A stretch of DNA of 64,000 nt from Bowmanella yangjiangensis (GTDB lineage: Bacteria; Pseudomonadota; Gammaproteobacteria; Enterobacterales; Alteromonadaceae), in contig NZ_JAFKCS010000005.1 of assembly GCF_017255015.1 (NCBI RefSeq), positions 58,849-122,848 on the forward strand, given 5' to 3'. The position numbers and the translations under genes were made by a program. Position 1 is the first letter of the stretch. Every line of letters starts with the position of its first letter. Below are positions 53,615 through 63,300 of the stretch, piece after piece. Under the pieces are notes generated by a model, which saw only the letters and a list, made by a program, of their open reading frames with translations, made no database searches and was not told the origin of the DNA.

Positions 53615-54221
53615 GCACTGCACGTGTGCGGTCTCGTACATTCAGCTTGGCCAGAATAGCGGAAACCTGATTGCGAATGGTACCTACTGAGCGATGCAGC
53701 GCATCGGCAATCTCGTGATTGGAGTACCCGGCGGCGACCAGCCTGAGCACTTGCACTTCTATATCCGTGAGTTGTTCTATCAGTGCGCTTGGGGAATCCT
53801 GGTTGTCCCTGGCTTTTTCCACCCGACAGGTCACTGCGGGTTGCAACCAGCTTTTACCCTTCGCCAGATTAATGATGGCGTTTGTCAGCGCGTCAAAGCT
53901 TACGTCCTTGCGCAGGTAGCCTTTGGCACCCAACTTAATGCACTCAAGCACCAAATCATGATCATCAAAGGTGGTCAGTATCAGCACAGGTAACTGAATA
54001 TTGGCCGATTTAAGCTGTTTAAGTACATCCAGTCCTGTGACTTTAGGCATGCGGATATCCAACAGCATGACATCCGGCTGATGGGCCAAAACCAGCGCCA
54101 GGGCCTCACTACCGTCGTCAGCTTCGGCAACAACATCTAAACCAGGTTTAAGCTGTAAAAGACTTTTGATGCCTTCACGAACCAGGTTCTGGTCGTCTAT
54201 CAATAAGATCTTAATGTTCAT
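53586..54221 (-). CDS. NarL/LuxR-type response regulator
   Basis: A 211-residue regulator. The receiver domain has acidic residues IDDQN and phospho-acceptor Asp55 in VMLLDIRMP, with conserved Thr and Lys in LTTFDDHD and YLRKDV. The C-terminal LuxR helix-turn-helix is LTDIEVQVLRLVAAGYSNHEIA. Its ATG overlaps the stop of the histidine kinase gene by four bases (ATGA), so the pair is co-translated. Probable target is the divergent mipA-like gene set. Confidence 0.92.
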   Translation of the reverse strand: MNIKILLIDDQNLVREGIKSLLQLKPGLDVVAEADDGSEALALVLAHQPDVMLLDIRMPKVTGLDVLKQLKSANIQLPVLILTTFDDHDLVLECIKLGAKGYLRKDVSFDALTNAIINLAKGKSWLQPAVTCRVEKARDNQDSPSALIEQLTDIEVQVLRLVAAGYSNHEIADALHRSVGTIRNQVSAILAKLNVRDRTRAVLKALDLGLI

Positions 54222-55351
54222 GTACGGCTATCCGGGAGTATCGCAAGCAGGCTGAAGCCAGCCGGGCCAGCTTCTATTTTCAATTCGCCATCCAGTTTGT
54301 TCAGCCGCTCCTGCATACCAGTTAAGCCATGGCCAGGTGTGATATCTTTTGTATGGCGGCCATTATCATCCACCTGCAGATGCAAAATTCCTTCATGTTT
54401 GTTGAGGCTTAATCGACATTGGTTGGCACCACTATGCTTGAGAACATTAGTGAGCGCCTCCTGGGCACAGCGGAAAAGCGCCTCTGCAACACGTGCATCG
54501 GTGATCACCACGTCAGGGTCTATATCAAGGTTAATTTCCAGACCATCCAGATCCTGAATCAGAGCTTGCAGTGCGGATACGATATCCAGCTGATTTGCCC
54601 GGCGAATGTCCGCTACAGCTTCACGAACATCAGAGAGAAGCAACTTGGCCAGTTCCTGTGCACGTTTAATATGTTGACTGGCACTGTCCTTACTAAGCTG
54701 GTTGGCGACTTCCAACTGGATACTCAATGCGGTCAGGTGATGCCCAAGCACATCATGTAAGTCTCGCGCTATGCGCAGTCGCTCATCACGACGGGTGGTG
54801 GTATAGAGCAAGCTTTGGGTGGCCCTTAATTCTCTCAGCAAGTGAGCGTTGGCTTCCTTGGCCTGACGTTCGGCCTGTAAGCGTGTGGCGATGAAAAGCG
54901 CAAAAAGGTTCAAGGTGGAAAACAGCAGGGCGTTGACCAGTCCATATTCGGCTGGTGAAAGCAAAAAGTTCAGCATTGGCAACAATAAGCAAACCAATAC
55001 GCAGATGAGTGGCCTGAATAATTCGCTAAGGTGTGCCACCAACATAATACCTAGGATAAGAATCATGCCATTGGGGAACAGCCACATTAATAGCAGGAGA
55101 CATAAGGCCTGGACTAACGGCCCCAGCCAAATGTAGTCGGAGCGCAACATACGCCACAAATACCCCGCCAGAAACAGTAGCAACAAACTGCACACCAGCA
55201 GCACGGCACCGGGAGTGGGAGCAAAACGATGCTGAATATTGGGATCGTTCAGGTGCCAGAAATACAGGGTGAAACAAAGGATAAATCCCCAGGTTAGAAA
55301 ACCCAGGCCGATTTCAAAAAATTTGCTGTTCAAACGGTTCGATAACTTCAT
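54218..55351 (-). CDS. DesK-type sensor histidine kinase (HisKA_3)
   Basis: A 377-residue kinase. Four to five hydrophobic segments occupy residues 12-165, followed by the phospho-acceptor block RLRIARDLHDVLGHHLTAL (His near 200) and an ATPase domain with VDDNGRH and GHGLTGMQERL. Members sense membrane state or small ligands. The ATG at 55351 begins a natural membrane protein, but its ribosome site is poor; an in-frame GTG at 55450 would add 33 Cys/Arg-rich residues and seems less likely. Confidence 0.88.
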   Translation of the reverse strand: MKLSNRLNSKFFEIGLGFLTWGFILCFTLYFWHLNDPNIQHRFAPTPGAVLLVCSLLLLFLAGYLWRMLRSDYIWLGPLVQALCLLLLMWLFPNGMILILGIMLVAHLSELFRPLICVLVCLLLPMLNFLLSPAEYGLVNALLFSTLNLFALFIATRLQAERQAKEANAHLLRELRATQSLLYTTTRRDERLRIARDLHDVLGHHLTALSIQLEVANQLSKDSASQHIKRAQELAKLLLSDVREAVADIRRANQLDIVSALQALIQDLDGLEINLDIDPDVVITDARVAEALFRCAQEALTNVLKHSGANQCRLSLNKHEGILHLQVDDNGRHTKDITPGHGLTGMQERLNKLDGELKIEAGPAGFSLLAILPDSRT

Positions 55352-55427
55352 GACGGCAGTATCGCATAACCGCAGTATGCCTCGAATAGGGCAAATGTCA
55401 CGATCTCCTCGAGGTGTTATTAGGCCA

Positions 55428-55439
55428 TGACATTTGTCA
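55428..55439. promoter_or_regulatory. TGACA-TT-TGTCA dyad in the kinase/mipA divergent region
   Basis: A perfect 5-bp inverted repeat lies midway between the kinase gene and the mipA-like gene. A second partial copy, CAAATGTCA, lies near 55392. It is a plausible binding site for the neighbouring NarL-type regulator, but short. Confidence 0.4.
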
Positions 55440-55493
55440 CATGTACGCACCGAATACGCTCGCTAAGCTGCCCATAGTTTAATCAAGGAGACT

Positions 55494-56279
55494 ATGATCA
55501 TGAGGAGCTTATTCTACGGATGCAAACTGCTATTACTGCTGATTTTCTCAGGCTGGGTGCAGGCAGATGAGACATGGAAATTGGAGTTCGGAGGAGGGCT
55601 GGCGGCTTATGACACACCCTGGGTGGATATGCCGATTCAATACATCACACTACCCTACATCAATGCCGAATATGGTCGTTGGCGGTTGGGTGTTAAACAT
55701 GGGATTTTTCAGTATCGGCTGAGCGGTGACAACTGGCCAGTTAGCCTGTCTGCCGGGCTGAATTACCGCGATGAAACCTATGACAGCGTGTTTAGTTTTA
55801 ACGATAAGCTGTCCGATGATCCTGTCTTCACAGGTTATCAGTCGCCCGATGGGGAAGTGACAGCCCAGCTAAACGCGAAGTGGCAGCATTTATCCTTGTC
55901 GGTGAGCCAGGATGTGTCCGACCACTCTTCGGGAACCGTTGCCGATCTATCCTATATGCATCCGCTTTATCAGGGAGATCGCGGCGTGCAGTTCCTTATG
56001 GGCGGCGGTGCACGTTGGCTGAGTGAGAAATACAGTGACTATCTGTATGGTGTTTATGGCGACAATATCGCGCCGCAGTATGGCCGTGTTACCTATCAAG
56101 CCGAAGCCGCAACCAACTACCAGCTCACCATGCAGTTAATTTACCCCTTCAATCGTCAATGGAGCCTAAGTGCGCAGGCCAGCTATGAATGGTTGGATCA
56201 AACCATACAGGACAGCCCGCTGGTGGATAAGTCCGGTGTTGGCAAAGTCATGGTGTTTTTCACCTATAGGAAAATGTAA
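55494..56279 (+). CDS. MipA/OmpV-family outer-membrane protein
   Basis: A 261-residue beta-barrel protein with a signal peptide ending near SGWVQA. The sequence alternates short amphipathic strands with aromatic residues, and blocks such as LEFGGGLAAYDTPWVDMP and YINAEYGRWRLGVKHG are typical of MipA/OmpV. MipA binds murein hydrolase/synthase complexes in E. coli; many relatives are stress-induced porin-like proteins. AAGGAGA precedes the ATG. It diverges from a two-component pair, as is common for this family, and its stop shares bases with the next start (TAATG). Confidence 0.87.
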   Translation: MIMRSLFYGCKLLLLLIFSGWVQADETWKLEFGGGLAAYDTPWVDMPIQYITLPYINAEYGRWRLGVKHGIFQYRLSGDNWPVSLSAGLNYRDETYDSVFSFNDKLSDDPVFTGYQSPDGEVTAQLNAKWQHLSLSVSQDVSDHSSGTVADLSYMHPLYQGDRGVQFLMGGGARWLSEKYSDYLYGVYGDNIAPQYGRVTYQAEAATNYQLTMQLIYPFNRQWSLSAQASYEWLDQTIQDSPLVDKSGVGKVMVFFTYRKM

Positions 56280-56965
56280 TGAATAAAGTCATTAGCATAT
56301 CGCTGATGCTGATGCTGATGCTGATGCTGATGCTGATGCTGATGCTGATGTTGTCAGCCTGCTCCAGTGACGATGTGGAAACCGCCAACTTTGGCAGTGA
56401 CTACTACAAGAGTGACTATCAATTGGTAAATGCCACAAATCTTGAGCTGGATTTTTACATGGCCAACTCAGAACTTGACGGCGATGAAAGAGACCCGTTC
56501 AAAGACAAGTACAAAGTGGCGCATATCACCAAAGAGGAAGGAACCAAACAGATTCGCCATGAGCATAACGCAGAGCGCAAAGTGAACTTTTACGTGCATG
56601 CCCCCTATGCGAACAAGGCGGGCTACCGGGAAACCCATAAAGTTAAACGGGACAGGCATTATCAGTGGTTGGCCTGGATGTCCGGGGAAGCCTTATCACA
56701 CAGTTTATTTGAGAAATATGAGTCAAATCGTGAGGGTTATATCAGGGTCAGGCTATTTGCTACGGATACCGCTTTGCAGGCCAACAACAGCGGACAAACC
56801 CTGGCCCTGACCATCGGCAAAGTCTCGGAGTTTATCTCCGTGGATCAATGCAATGGCGGCTTGCAAGTGAATGGGATGCCTATCAATCTGTGTGATACTT
56901 CTTTTGGCCGTAGTTATTTGCTGGTGGTTGGTGATGAAGGACGAATTAGCCTGGCGTTACAATAA
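56279..56965 (+). CDS. Lipoprotein with Leu-Met repeat signal peptide
   Basis: A 228-residue lipoprotein. The signal peptide is MNKVISIS followed by eight Leu-Met pairs and the lipobox LSAC (Cys28). The mature domain starts SSDDVETANFGSDYY and is rich in Lys, Asp and aromatic residues; I do not recognise a family. It overlaps the mipA-like gene by one base, so the two are translationally coupled and probably work together in the envelope. The signal peptide repeat is coded by a 48-base tandem array that could gain or lose units in frame. Confidence 0.82.
   Translation: MNKVISISLMLMLMLMLMLMLMLMLSACSSDDVETANFGSDYYKSDYQLVNATNLELDFYMANSELDGDERDPFKDKYKVAHITKEEGTKQIRHEHNAERKVNFYVHAPYANKAGYRETHKVKRDRHYQWLAWMSGEALSHSLFEKYESNREGYIRVRLFATDTALQANNSGQTLALTIGKVSEFISVDQCNGGLQVNGMPINLCDTSFGRSYLLVVGDEGRISLALQ
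56303..56350 (+). repeat. Tandem hexanucleotide array (CTGATG)8 inside a signal peptide
   Basis: Eight exact copies of CTGATG (48 bases) encode Leu-Met pairs in the hydrophobic core of the lipoprotein signal peptide. Six-base units keep the frame, so slippage would lengthen or shorten the core by two residues per unit. Confidence 0.95.
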
Positions 56966-57035
56966 TTTTTTCACTCTTTAACCCCTTTTGGCTTTGTGCT
57001 GCGTTTTATCTATGCGACCCAAATGGAGAAACGCC

Positions 57036-57671
57036 ATGCAAAGCCACTTTACTGCTACTTCATCCGCAAATACCGCCTTTAAGGCCCTGATTATTACGTT
57101 ACTGGCCAGCCTGATTACTTTTGCCCTGTTTGTATTGATGGATGTGCTGACCCGTATCGAGCAAGATGGGCCTATAGACAGCCCCCCTGTGTTTGTCGTC
57201 GACGCGGTTTTTGAACCTGAGAAACAAATTACTCAGGAGAAAAAACCTTTATCACCGCCACCGGAGCATAAAGTCATGCCTAAACTGGCTAATCTTGCCC
57301 CAGTGAGTGATGATTTGGTGCCGGGCATTGGTGACTTTGTTCCTGACGTAAAGCTGGGGGATGACCTCGGCGAAATCCCTGTGTTTAGCGCCTCGGAAGG
57401 GCAAGCAACTCCCATGGTGAGATTCGACCCAAACTATCCCATGGAAGCATTACGCGATGGTATCGAAGGCTGGGTTAAACTGGTGTTTGATATAGACCCC
57501 AGCGGCAAGGTGGAAAATGTGCGGGTGCTGGAGTCGAACCCGGCCCGGATCTTTGATCGTGAAGCCCGACGGGCATTGTTACGTTGGAAATACAAACCAC
57601 AGATTCGAAATGGACAGGCCATGGCGCAAAGCAATCAGGTGGTACTGTTAAGTTTTAATCTGAACCAATAA
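57036..57671 (+). CDS. TonB-family energy transducer
   Basis: A 211-residue protein with an N-terminal transmembrane segment (residues about 16-37), a short Pro-rich linker (PLSPPPEHKVMP) and a C-terminal TonB domain with FDPNYPMEALRDGIEGWVKLVFDI and ARRALLRWKYKPQ. It transmits proton-motive energy to outer-membrane receptors. No exbB or exbD lies next to it. The ATG at 57036 is supported by GGAGAA, so an upstream TTG start is rejected. It may serve one of the receptors of this window or a sigma/anti-sigma relay encoded just downstream. Confidence 0.88.
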   Translation: MQSHFTATSSANTAFKALIITLLASLITFALFVLMDVLTRIEQDGPIDSPPVFVVDAVFEPEKQITQEKKPLSPPPEHKVMPKLANLAPVSDDLVPGIGDFVPDVKLGDDLGEIPVFSASEGQATPMVRFDPNYPMEALRDGIEGWVKLVFDIDPSGKVENVRVLESNPARIFDREARRALLRWKYKPQIRNGQAMAQSNQVVLLSFNLNQ

Positions 57672-57693
57672 GCTAAGTCTTAGGATGGTTAAT

Positions 57694-57720
57694 AATGTGC
57701 GTCTGTGTCAGACGCGCATT
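57694..57720. terminator. 12-bp hairpin between tonB-like and sigma-factor genes
   Basis: AATGTGCGTCTG and CAGACGCGCATT pair over 12 positions with one G-U and a 3-base loop. There is no T-run on the plus strand, and the stem ends 9 bases before the sigma-factor ribosome site, so it may act on translation or mRNA stability rather than simple termination. Confidence 0.55.
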
Positions 57721-57737
57721 GGTCGTTAAGGAAAGAT

Positions 57738-58298
57738 ATGACGCTAAGTATCGCAATCAAATCCTTATTGCATATTGAGCTCAGCAACGAAGAGTTGATG
57801 AGCCGCTATGTGCTAAGCGGTGATGCGAGTTTGCTGGCGAAGCTTTACGATAATTGTGCCAGGGATTTGTATCACTTTCTGTTAACGCTGTCAGAGCCTG
57901 AGCTTGCCGCGGATATTGCGCAAAAGTCCTGGCTTAGGGTAATGGAAAAGCGCCACATGTATCATAGTAATGGCCAGTTTAAAGCCTGGCTGTTTACCCT
58001 GGCACGCAATCTGTTAATGGACGAATACCGCCGCACTAAGCGCTATCCATTGTTGGAGGCATGCGAAGTTCGTGATCAAGGCAGTCAGAATAAGGTGGAT
58101 GGAACGTTACTTAAGGCTTTTTCACAGGCCCTGGAAACACTACCTTTTTATCAGAGAGAGGCTTTTATGCTGTATCAGGAAGGATTTGGTGTACAGGATA
58201 TTGCCCTGATCACTGGGGAGAATCAGGAAACCATCAAAAGTCGGCTGCGCTACGCCAAACAGCAGCTTCGCCAACAATTGGGAGAATGTTGTGAGTAA
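57738..58298 (+). CDS. ECF-family RNA polymerase sigma factor
   Basis: A 186-residue sigma-70 factor with only regions 2 and 4. Region 2 is visible in FKAWLFTLARNLLMDEYRR and region 4 in LPFYQREAFMLYQEGFGVQDIAL followed by TIKSRLRYAKQQLRQ. The ATG at 57738 has AAGGAAAG upstream. Its 3' end overlaps the GTG start of the next gene by 8 bases, the usual sigma/anti-sigma coupling. Targets are unknown; the tonB-like gene and the mipA set upstream are candidates. Confidence 0.9.
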   Translation: MTLSIAIKSLLHIELSNEELMSRYVLSGDASLLAKLYDNCARDLYHFLLTLSEPELAADIAQKSWLRVMEKRHMYHSNGQFKAWLFTLARNLLMDEYRRTKRYPLLEACEVRDQGSQNKVDGTLLKAFSQALETLPFYQREAFMLYQEGFGVQDIALITGENQETIKSRLRYAKQQLRQQLGECCE

Positions 58299-58866
58299 AG
58301 ATGAGCAACTGAAAGCCCTGTATCAACAGCGTAAAGAACAGGTTAAGGCGCCTCACTCGACCCGACAGTTGCTGTTGACCAAAGCCCGGGCTGAGCAGAT
58401 CAAGCCGGGCTACAACCTGTGGAACTGGACGCTCGGCGTCAGTTTGTGTGCTGCGCTATTGGTATTGTTTCAATTTGTCGGTATCACACACCAACAGCTA
58501 CGACCTGAGTATGAGGTGATTCAGGTGCATCGGTTGAACGAAGAAAAACAACCTGGTGAACTCGCGGCTTTAGTTGCCGAGCAAACCCGTGTTGAGCATG
58601 CTGACAACTATGCCCGATATATACAGGGTCAGCAGATATTGACCGCACACCACAAGCGCCTGGCCAGGCTGGTGAATACCGAAGACGGTTGGGGTTTGCA
58701 AACCTGTGATAAAGAGCTGGTATTGTTAACTGCGCAGTTGGTTGATCAGCTTCGTAATAACCGTCGACTGGAGGAGCAGCTCAAGAAAGGCGACGAGGTG
58801 GAAATTGCTTTTGATGTTGATGGTCGGATTGTGAGTATCAAAGCAGCGCCGGGTCTGCACTGCTAA
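58291..58866 (+). CDS. Probable anti-sigma factor with one transmembrane helix
   Basis: A 191-residue protein with one membrane segment (about residues 47-66, LGVSLCAALLVLFQFVGI). The N-terminal 40 residues are basic and helical, suited to hold a sigma factor, and a periplasmic part with Arg-rich helices follows. No zinc-binding HxxxCxxC motif is visible. GTG start, with GGGAGA upstream. Function is inferred mainly from the overlap with the sigma gene and the topology. Confidence 0.7.
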   Translation: MSKDEQLKALYQQRKEQVKAPHSTRQLLLTKARAEQIKPGYNLWNWTLGVSLCAALLVLFQFVGITHQQLRPEYEVIQVHRLNEEKQPGELAALVAEQTRVEHADNYARYIQGQQILTAHHKRLARLVNTEDGWGLQTCDKELVLLTAQLVDQLRNNRRLEEQLKKGDEVEIAFDVDGRIVSIKAAPGLHC

Positions 58867-58878
58867 GCCGGATAAGTT

Positions 58879-58899
58879 GAGCGGGACTGGTGCCCGCTC
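58879..58899. terminator. Hairpin between anti-sigma and folE genes
   Basis: GAGCGGG and CCCGCTC form a 7-bp stem with a 7-base loop in the short gap between convergent genes. It can serve both directions, though neither side has a long T-run. Confidence 0.6.
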
Positions 58900-58902
58900 G
58901 AG

Positions 58903-59457
58903 TTATTTACCGATCAGGCGCAGGAATTCATCACGGGTGGCCTGTGATTTACGCAGCCCGCCCAGCATCACCGAGGTAACCATTGAGGAATTCTGTTTTT
59001 GTACGCCGCGCATCATCATACACATGTGCTTGCCTTCCATTATTACGCCTACCCCTTTGGCACCAGTGACTTCTTGTACGGCTTCGGCGATTTGTTTGGT
59101 CAGGCCTTCCTGAATCTGCAGACGGCGGGCAAACATATCGACTATACGGGCAAACTTAGACAGCCCCAGCACTTTCCCATTTGGCAGATAAGCGATATGA
59201 CAGCGGCCGATAAAGGGCAGCATATGGTGTTCACATAAGGAATAGAATTCAATGTCCTGTACGACTACCAACTCATCGGTATTAGATTCAAAGATAGCGC
59301 CGTTAACCACTTCATCCAGTGACTTATGGTAACCGTCGGTAAGAAACTGCATGGCTTTGGCGGCACGCTTTGGAGTATCCACTAATCCTTCACGGCTGAC
59401 ATCTTCACCCAAAAGCGTGATGATCTGCTGATAGTGGCTGTTCAATTGGTCTGACAT
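58903..59457 (-). CDS. folE: GTP cyclohydrolase I
   Basis: A 184-residue enzyme that makes dihydroneopterin triphosphate from GTP at the start of folate synthesis. Zinc ligands lie in [11 protein letters not shown] and in [12 protein letters not shown], and [20 protein letters not shown] is the family core. The ATG at 59457 is preferred over the TTG one codon earlier. The full set of catalytic residues is present, so this is the zinc-type FolE1. Confidence 0.95.
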   Translation of the reverse strand: MSDQLNSHYQQIITLLGEDVSREGLVDTPKRAAKAMQFLTDGYHKSLDEVVNGAIFESNTDELVVVQDIEFYSLCEHHMLPFIGRCHIAYLPNGKVLGLSKFARIVDMFARRLQIQEGLTKQIAEAVQEVTGAKGVGVIMEGKHMCMMMRGVQKQNSSMVTSVMLGGLRKSQATRDEFLRLIGK

Positions 59458-59707
59458 CAATTCATCTCGTTGCTATTGATGGCTTTAATACGCAAAGATC
59501 CTTACTTTGGATTGCGCCACCCGGGAAAATTGCCGGATTATAGCGCAATCGTGTTGTCGGGTCAGGAATTTGTCATATGTCAGAAAGACAATCAGGGTGG
59601 TGGCGGTCATTGTGGCATACGGATTGTGTGCGTTGTCGGCAAATCCGCGCAGCAATAATTTGGGGGCTTTTGATGTATTTACTCGTGATGCTTTGGTGGT
59701 GAGCCAT

Positions 59708-60376
59708 ATGGATATCATTCAGATTCGTGCGGGGGCCAAGCGTAATGGCTTCAGCTTGTGTTTGTTCGGCATTATCGGTTTGCTATTGTCCGCCTTATGG
59801 TTGGCCTGGTTACCTGAATGGCTAAAATTGGCGGGTATTTTCCTGACCAGCGCATCGTTAGTAACGATTTTAATTGGCTGGCTGAAGGTCAGGGAGCCGG
59901 TGTTCAGCTTCGAGCTGTCCCGTCAGCATCTGAAATATTTGCATCGATTTGGCCATTGGCAACTGGAGTGGGGCAATATTCAGCGGGTCGGTATTCCTCG
60001 TGTCAGACGCGGACTAGAGCATCAGGATATGGAGCTGATAGGCATTCGCTTGAAAGACTATGAGCCTTTGCTAGCCTCTATTTCTCCACGTTTGGCCAGT
60101 AACATTCTAATGCAGCAACGGCCGCTGTTATTGCAGGATGAGGATTGTAAAACCGGTCAGTGTTATAGCGAGACGCTATTGGAAAAGGACAGTTACAAGG
60201 GCAACAGCGGCAAAGAATATCGGGGAATAGTGGCGATGTTTGCCAACCGTATGACCCGTATTCGCGAGGTGCTTGGCTATGACCTGTTTGTGTTTGCGTC
60301 TGAGTTTGACAGATCTCAGGAGGAATTTGTCGCTTTGCTTAATGCTTGCCAGCAGCAGTCTTTAAAAGACGAATAA
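59708..60376 (+). CDS. DUF2982 membrane protein
   Basis: This 222-residue protein has two adjacent transmembrane helices (about 18-60) followed by a soluble domain with FSFELSRQHLKYLHRFGHWQLEW and FANRMTRIREVLGYDLF. This matches the DUF2982 family, found in Shewanella and Alteromonas relatives; its function is unknown. The ATG at 59708 has GGTGAG upstream, and the longer open frame before it lacks family character. About 250 bases between folE and this gene hold their promoters and no other gene I can see. Confidence 0.8.
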   Translation: MDIIQIRAGAKRNGFSLCLFGIIGLLLSALWLAWLPEWLKLAGIFLTSASLVTILIGWLKVREPVFSFELSRQHLKYLHRFGHWQLEWGNIQRVGIPRVRRGLEHQDMELIGIRLKDYEPLLASISPRLASNILMQQRPLLLQDEDCKTGQCYSETLLEKDSYKGNSGKEYRGIVAMFANRMTRIREVLGYDLFVFASEFDRSQEEFVALLNACQQQSLKDE

Positions 60377-60390
60377 GTTAGTAACAGCTC

Positions 60391-63300
60391 TTATGCGGGA
60401 TGCTGCGTCTCTCCAAAAGAGCTGCCTTGTAAGAATTCCAGACCTTGCTCTTCCACGTGCAGGCATTCCCGATAAAAGCGTTCAAGTAAGGTTTTGGCCT
60501 CGGCGATATGCCCGTTTTTTAGATGTTCCTCCAGTTCCTGACAGAGGGTTTTAAGCTTGGGCACACCGGTATAGCAACAAGCGCCGTGCAGTTTGTGTAT
60601 TAAGTACTGCAAATGTGCCTGATCCCCAGCCTGTGCAGCGGTTTTTATCTGACTATGCATGCTGGGCAACTGCTCTATAAAGGCATCCAACATCTGTCTG
60701 GCATGGTGCGGATTATCATTGGCCAATTGCAGGGCTTGTGCCCAGTCGAGGCTCTCCTCTGAGGTGGGCTGACACCAGCGCTTAATCAGCTTAATCAGAT
60801 CATCAAAATTGATAGGCTTGGGCAGATAATCATCCATGCCGGAATTAAGCAGTTTCTCTTTCTCTTCGCGAAACGCATGGGCTGTCACAGCAATAATCGG
60901 GGTGCCACGATTTAAGTGGGTTTTACGGATCATGCGGCTGGCTGCCAGACCATCAATACCCGGCATTTGCACATCCATCAGTATCAGGTCAAATGCTTCT
61001 TTCTCGCAGCGATCAGCGGCATCCTGACCATTAAAGCTCAGTGACAGCTCCACCGGTGAGTCACGCAACCAGGTGGCCAGCAATCTCAGGTTAATCTCCA
61101 TATCATCCACCGCCAATACGCTGGCTTTCGGCAGGCTTTTGAGCTGACGCGAAAAATTATCGTTTTGGATTGGTGTGGGTGGGTGCAATAAATTTTCCAA
61201 CTTACCTAGCGTCAGCGGCCGTTCAATCCGTCTTTCAAACATGGCGAGCATCATATCTTGCTGGCTTGGCCTTGGGGCGCTATCAAGCAGTACTTTGTGT
61301 CTGGCGCGCAGCGTCTCTAATGAGGCGAGTTTGGCCTGATAGCTATGACATTGCTGCTCAGGGCAGGATAAAAACAGATAATCAAAAGGACCGGTTTGGG
61401 TTGCCAGATAGTCAAAACTGTCACAACTGGTCACCACCGCCCCCAGGGCTTTAAACATGCGTCCCATGGCCTGACGTGCGGGTGGGTAGGCTTCGTAAAT
61501 CAGCACCTGTTTGCCTTTCCAGCGGCTGTAGGGTGATAGCGACATCTTCTGACTTAACTTATTGACCCGCAGCTTGACGGTAAACTCGGTGCCGGCACCT
61601 TGTTCGCTATGCAGTTCAATGCTACCCCGCATTAACTTAACCAGTTCCTGACAGATAGCCAGACCCAGGCCGGTTCCCTGGTATTCGCGGTTAATCGCAC
61701 CATCCAGTTGCGAGAACGCGGAGAACAGTTTATGTCTGTCTTCCCGGCTAATGCCTATACCTGTGTCTTCAATCTTAAATACTAATTCATACAAGCCGTT
61801 GGCCTGGTCTTCGCCTTTTACCGCCAGGCGCACATGCCCGTGACGGGTGAATTTGATGGCATTGCCAACCAAATTGGTGAGTACCTGGCGAATACGGGCG
61901 GCATCACCAATCAACTTTTTCGGTAAGGGACTCAAGTCGCTAATAAGTTCCAGTCCCTTGGCATGTGCCGAGCGCGCCATTAACCCCGCCAGCTCTTCCA
62001 ACAGTTCTGTAGGGCAGAATGGCTCGTTATTGATCTGCAACTTACCCGCTTCAATCTTGGAGAAATCCAGTACGTCGTTGATGATATTGAGCAAGTTGTT
62101 GGCCGACGCATTGATGATTCGTACGTGTTCCTGCTTTTCGGTGGGCAAGGGCGTATTGGCTAATTCCTGGCTGAATCCCAATATCGCGTTAAGCGGGGTA
62201 CGGATTTCATGGCTCATATTGGCCAGAAACTGGGATTTTATCTTGCTGGCCTGGATCGCTTGCTTGCGGGCAATATCCAGGCGCGCATTTTGTTCTTCAA
62301 TGATTTCCATGTTATTGCGCAGATCATTGGTCACCAAGTCAACGGAATGGCTGAGTTGTGTCTGGCTTTTTTCCATTAAAGCCAGGGAAAACAGCACGGC
62401 TTCCAGAAAAACGCCCATCTGGAAACAATATGTGGTCAGGAAATTGGTGGGTAGCCAACCTATCAGCCCCAGTAAACCGGCCAGAGCCGCTGTGAGCAGA
62501 ATACTCCAGGCAAATACAAAGTAACGAGCTGGTTTAAATTGGTTGGCGTAGCTTTCATAGCCAGCATATAGGTAACTACTAATGGCCAGCATGCTAACCA
62601 GATAAACAGCGCCATTTTGTATACCAGCATCCAGGAAGTTGCCCAGTGAGGCCAACCCAAGCAGTATCTCTATGCCAATCAAGGCAATGATTATTCGCCC
62701 GGCCTTAGGAGCATTCTGTTTGGCATCAAGAAAGCTGTAAGTGAAAATACCTGCAGTTACCGCAATAACCAAAAACAGCAGATCGGTGTGTTGATTTAGC
62801 CAGTCAGCAACCGGCGATTGCCAGTAAACCTGAATATGCCCACCCCAAACAAATTGCCATATCAGTACCGTGGCAATATAAGTGCAATAGACCAACAGAC
62901 TGCTATCTCGCAAACTGATAAATAATGTCAGGTTGTAGAAAAGCAGCACCATTAAGCCACCATAAAACACGCCCCACAGGATATTTTCCAGTGCCTGCTT
63001 TTTCATATGTAGTGATTCAGAGGAAAGGGTAACAGGTACTACTCTTGCCTCCGCATCACTTTGTATACGGATATAGAGGTCCAATCTTGTTGCGTAAGGG
63101 AGGGTGGCCTCCATGGAGGGGTAACGGAATCGCTGCTCTGCTTGCGCTTTACCCTGCTTGCTATGGGCAATGATTTTGCCCTGTGCAACCAGGTAGATAT
63201 CCACGTTATCATTCTGCGCATATTTGACGTCGACCAGCCAGACAGGTTGTTGGCTGACATTGCTGAAGCTGGTAGTAAACCAGATAGCTTCATCGCCGAA

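Noticed and set aside
59507..59707. N-terminal extension of the DUF2982 protein from 59507
   Set aside because: The extension is Cys/Arg-rich without family character, while the ATG at 59708 has a good ribosome site and starts the known domain.
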